Shown piece after piece: positions 61,233-64,000 of a stretch of 64,000 nt of DNA; the first letter of the stretch is position 1; every line of letters begins with the position of its first letter. The DNA is from an uncultured Oscillospiraceae bacterium (GTDB taxonomy: Bacteria > Bacillota > Clostridia > Oscillospirales > Oscillospiraceae), in NCBI GenBank assembly GCA_944385035.1, contig CALWVV010000005.1, forward strand, positions 62,001 to 126,000, given 5' to 3'. A program made the position numbers and the translations under genes. A model generated the notes under the pieces. That model did not search any database. It saw only the letters and a list, made by a program, of their open reading frames with translations, and was not told where the DNA came from.

Positions 61233-63509
61233 ATGAAACAGATCCGTAAGAGAAATGGGGAATTGGTTCCCTTTGATGAATCCAAGATCTATAACGCCAT
61301 TTATGCGGCCAACAAGGCGGTCAAGGACGAGCCTATGGTCAGCATTGACTTTGAGTACCTGACCAAAAAGGTGTGCGCCGCCATTCCCGACGATGACTGC
61401 ACTGTGGAGCGGGTACAAGATATTGTAGAGTCTATGCTGATCCGCTATGATTATGAGAAGACCGCAAAGGCATATATCCTCTACCGGGCGGAGCATGCCA
61501 AGATCCGCGAGGCAGAGTCTGACCTTATGCACATCTACAATGAGCTGACTTATTCCGAGTCTAAGGATGCGGATCTGAAGCGGGAGAACGCCAATATTGA
61601 CGGTGACACCGCCATGGGCACCATGCTGAAGTATGGCTCCGAAGGTGCGAAGTACTATGTGGACAACTATATCCTTCCAAAGGACATTGCCAAGGCCCAC
61701 ATCAACGGAGACATCCACATCCACGACAAGGACTTTTACATGCTCACCGAGACCTGCTGCCAGATCGACCTCATCAAGCTGTTTGAAAACGGCTTTTGCA
61801 CCGGGCATGGCTATCTGCGTACCCCCCAGTCCATTATGAGCTACGCTTCCCTGGCCTGTATTGCCATTCAGGCCAACCAGAATGAGATGCACGGCGGACA
61901 GAGCGTGCCCAACTTCGACTATGCCATGGCTCCAGGTGTGGCCAAGACCTTTGTCAAGGAGTACTTTGATGCTCTGGCCCAGATCATCGCCCTGAAGCAG
62001 GGACTTCCCTATGATGAGGCGGTGGACATGGCCAAGAAGATCGCCAAAGAGGTTCCCAACCCCACCATCAGCAACGCCGCCAACTATGCCCAGGAGCTGG
62101 AGAAGTGGTATGATGAGGCGCTGGATCACTACGGGGCGGACAAGGAGGTCCTGCTCTCCGGCCACAAGAATGCCGCCAAGACCGCCTACATCAAAACCGA
62201 CAAGGCCACCTATCAGGCCATGGAGGCACTGGTCCACAACCTGAACACCATGAATTCCCGTGCGGGGGCGCAGGTGCCCTTCAGCTCGGTGAACTACGGC
62301 ACCGACACCTCCGCCGAGGGGCGGATGGTGGTGCGCAATCTCCTGCTGGCCACCGACGCGGGCATGGGCAACGGCGAGACGCCTATTTTCCCGGTGCAGA
62401 TCTTCAAGGTCAAGGAGGGGCTCAACTACAATTCCGGTGACCCCAACTATGACTTGTTTAAGCTGGCTATCCGCACCAGTGCCAAGCGCCTGTTCCCCAA
62501 CTTCAGCTTTATCGACGCCCCCTTTAACCTCCCCTTCTATAAGTCCGGTGATTACAACACCGAGGTGGCCTATATGGGCTGCCGGACCCGTGTGATGGCC
62601 AACCACCATGACCCCTCCAAGGCAGTCACCTGCGGCCGGGGCAACCTGAGCTTTACCTCCATCAACCTGCCCCGCCTGGGCATTGAGGCCCACCGGGACC
62701 TGGAGGTCTTTTACAAGAAGCTGGATGAGATGATGGAGCTGGTTTCCCGGCAGCTGCTCCACCGCTTTAAGATCCAGTGCTCCAAAAAGGGAAAAAATTA
62801 TCCCTTCCTCATGGGACAAGGAGTCTGGATCGATTCGGACAAAATCGGGCCCGAGGACAGTGTGGCTGAGGTTCTGAAGCACGGGACGCTGAGCATTGGC
62901 TTCATCGGCCTGGCTGAGACCCTGAAAACCCTTACCGGCAAGCACCACGGCGAGAGCGAGGCCTCCCGGAAGCTGGGACTGGAGATCATCACCCACATGC
63001 GGGAGTTCTGCGACAAAAAGTCCGAGGAGACAGGACTGAACTTTACCCTCCTGGCGACCCCCGCCGAGGGCCTGAGCGGCCGGTTTGTCCGCATTGATAA
63101 GAAGAAGTACGGCATCATCCCTGGGGTCACGGATCGGGACTACTACACCAATTCCTTCCACGTGCCCGTCTACTACCCCATCAGCGCCTTTGCCAAGATC
63201 GAGATCGAGGCCCCCTACCACGCGTTGACCAACGCCGGTCACATCAGCTATGTGGAGCTGGATGGGGATACCTGCAAGAATCCCCAGGCCTTTGAGGAGA
63301 TTATCCGCTGCATGAAGGAAAACGGCATTGGCTATGGCTCAGTGAACCACCCGGTAGACCGGGATCCGGTGTGCGGCTATACCGGCGTCATCGATGACGT
63401 GTGCCCCCGGTGCGGACGGCGGGCGGGAGAGCCTGTGAGCATTGAACGGCTCAATGAGCTGAGAAAGAAATATCCTAATATGCCGGTCCCCTGCGACTGC
63501 AACCACTAA
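61233..63509 (+). CDS. nrdD: Anaerobic ribonucleoside-triphosphate reductase
   Basis: 758 residues, class III reductase that makes deoxynucleotides without oxygen. An N-terminal ATP-cone (about 1-90; KQIRKRNGELVPFDESKIYNAI) senses dATP/ATP. The catalytic barrel (about 110-690) contains HGGQSVPNFDYAMAPGV and the active-site cysteine in CGRGNLSFTSINLPRL. Near the end, a zinc site (CGYTGVIDDVCPRCGR) precedes CDCNH. The usual C-terminal glycyl-radical loop (R-V/I-xGY) is not in this polypeptide; it is encoded by the following small gene. ATG 61233 follows GAAGGGG. Confidence 0.96.
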   Translation: MKQIRKRNGELVPFDESKIYNAIYAANKAVKDEPMVSIDFEYLTKKVCAAIPDDDCTVERVQDIVESMLIRYDYEKTAKAYILYRAEHAKIREAESDLMHIYNELTYSESKDADLKRENANIDGDTAMGTMLKYGSEGAKYYVDNYILPKDIAKAHINGDIHIHDKDFYMLTETCCQIDLIKLFENGFCTGHGYLRTPQSIMSYASLACIAIQANQNEMHGGQSVPNFDYAMAPGVAKTFVKEYFDALAQIIALKQGLPYDEAVDMAKKIAKEVPNPTISNAANYAQELEKWYDEALDHYGADKEVLLSGHKNAAKTAYIKTDKATYQAMEALVHNLNTMNSRAGAQVPFSSVNYGTDTSAEGRMVVRNLLLATDAGMGNGETPIFPVQIFKVKEGLNYNSGDPNYDLFKLAIRTSAKRLFPNFSFIDAPFNLPFYKSGDYNTEVAYMGCRTRVMANHHDPSKAVTCGRGNLSFTSINLPRLGIEAHRDLEVFYKKLDEMMELVSRQLLHRFKIQCSKKGKNYPFLMGQGVWIDSDKIGPEDSVAEVLKHGTLSIGFIGLAETLKTLTGKHHGESEASRKLGLEIITHMREFCDKKSEETGLNFTLLATPAEGLSGRFVRIDKKKYGIIPGVTDRDYYTNSFHVPVYYPISAFAKIEIEAPYHALTNAGHISYVELDGDTCKNPQAFEEIIRCMKENGIGYGSVNHPVDRDPVCGYTGVIDDVCPRCGRRAGEPVSIERLNELRKKYPNMPVPCDCNH

Positions 63510-63528
63510 GGAAAAGGAGAAATGAGCG

Positions 63529-63708
63529 ATGAATACACAAGTGAAGAACATCAACGGAAAAGTGGGCGAAGGTATGGACTTTGAGCGCATCCGCCGGATC
63601 ACTGGCTATCTGGTGGGTACACTGGACCGTTTTAACGATGCCAAGCGCGCCGAGGTGGAGGACCGTGTGAAGCACGGACTGAGCAAAAATGGCACCCTTA
63701 CCCACTGA
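63529..63708 (+). CDS. Detached C-terminal (glycyl-radical-loop) piece of anaerobic ribonucleotide reductase
   Basis: 59 residues with the segment RIRRITGYLVGTLDRFNDAKRAEVEDRVKHG, the same order as the C-terminal tail of class III reductases, where RxTGYL carries the radical glycine. Here it is a separate small gene 19 bases after nrdD, with its own AAGGAGA and ATG 63529. It overlaps nrdG by 20 bases. Either it supplies the glycyl radical in trans (like YfiD for PFL) or this arrangement is a lineage trait. Function inferred from sequence resemblance only. Confidence 0.8.
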   Translation: MNTQVKNINGKVGEGMDFERIRRITGYLVGTLDRFNDAKRAEVEDRVKHGLSKNGTLTH

Positions 63709-64000
63709 CAGACTGCGTCTTTGCGGCACGGAGCCGGAGTCCATCGTGGATGGCCCCGGCTTCCGCTTTGTGGTGTTTACCCAGGGCTGCCCCCACCACT
63801 GCCCCGGCTGCCATAACCCCCAGTCCCACCCCTTTGAGGGAGGCTATGAGGTGAGTGTGGATGAGCTTTTCCAGGCGGTGAAAGAGAACCCCCATCTGGC
63901 GGGGGTGACCTTCTCCGGTGGAGAGCCCTTCTGCCAGCCGGGGGCCCTGGCGGAGCTGGGCCGGCGGGTTAAGGCCCTGGGCAAAACGGTGATGACCTAT
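63689..64000 (+). CDS. nrdG: Anaerobic ribonucleoside-triphosphate reductase activating protein, 3'-truncated
   Basis: 104 residues are visible before the window ends. A radical-SAM activase: TEPESIVDGPGFRFVVFTQGCPHHCPGCHNPQSHPF contains the C-x3-C-x2-C cluster (CPHHCPGC) in the NrdG/PflA context, and GVTFSGGEPF is the SAM-binding GGEP motif. It generates the glycyl radical of the class III reductase. ATG 63689 lies within the end of the small tail gene, 20 bases overlap. Confidence 0.95.
   Translation, partial: MAPLPTDRLRLCGTEPESIVDGPGFRFVVFTQGCPHHCPGCHNPQSHPFEGGYEVSVDELFQAVKENPHLAGVTFSGGEPFCQPGALAELGRRVKALGKTVMTY

Noticed and set aside
60798-63242. 814-codon open frame on the minus strand
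   Set aside because: Antisense shadow of nrdD caused by high GC at third positions; no recognisable motif.

Overview
The window reads as a chromosomal segment of a GC-rich, anaerobic, butyrate-forming Clostridia bacterium, most likely an Oscillospiraceae gut commensal close to Flavonifractor, Pseudoflavonifractor or Intestinimonas. The clues are a class III (oxygen-sensitive) ribonucleotide reductase, a CoA-transferase of the butyryl-CoA:acetate/4-hydroxybutyrate type, radical-SAM enzymes, RNase J, a T-box leader, a 60-percent-GC style of codon use and strong AGGAGG-type ribosome binding sites. This placement is inference from gene content; no rRNA or tRNA gene is present. I see no phage, insertion sequence or CRISPR array.

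Layout. 1-9.7 kb: end of an ABC-F ATPase, a Na/Pi-cotransporter-like protein, an FMN-dependent alpha-hydroxy-acid enzyme, the rpsF-ssb-rpsR operon, a PTS EIIC-like membrane protein, an S-layer-anchored GH25 lysozyme, a WYL regulator, and a DUF1653/ArsC pair. 9.8-16.8 kb: a sugar-nucleotidyltransferase fused to a degenerate phosphomannomutase domain, RNase J behind a long leader, and ilvD divergent from a FadR-type regulator. 17.6-23.5 kb: a branched-chain amino-acid operon on the minus strand, T-box then ilvB2-ilvN2-ilvB1-ilvN1-ilvC, with two complete acetolactate synthases and an unusual 36-bp direct repeat at the 3' end of ilvC. 23.6-39.9 kb: mostly housekeeping genes (hemW, murA, walJ-like, rlmH, a LysM 5'-nucleotidase, a PflX-like radical SAM protein, mutY, recG, asnS, pheA).

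40.0-49.6 kb is the most distinctive block. A gamma-glutamyltransferase-like protein and the three subunits of a xanthine-dehydrogenase-type molybdenum hydroxylase are followed by a FecB/FecCD-type ABC importer, a ModE-like regulator, a P-loop NTPase and a MocA-like cytidylyltransferase. Together these could take up molybdate, sense it, build the cytosine-dinucleotide form of the cofactor and supply a hydroxylase whose substrate cannot be read from the sequence. A ModE-like palindrome (TCGTTATG-N10-CATAACGA) lies just ahead of the transporter genes.

51.5-57.7 kb is a nitrogen block: asnB-purC-pyrG on the minus strand behind a strong terminator-like hairpin that starts at the predicted transcription start, divergent from a short glutamine synthetase and an ANTAR-domain protein, the class of regulator that acts on such leader terminators. 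57.7-64.0 kb holds the CoA-transferase, a PHP phosphatase, a polysaccharide deacetylase, and nrdD with two well-spaced NrdR boxes. A 59-residue protein matching the C-terminal tail of class III reductases is encoded separately between nrdD and nrdG.
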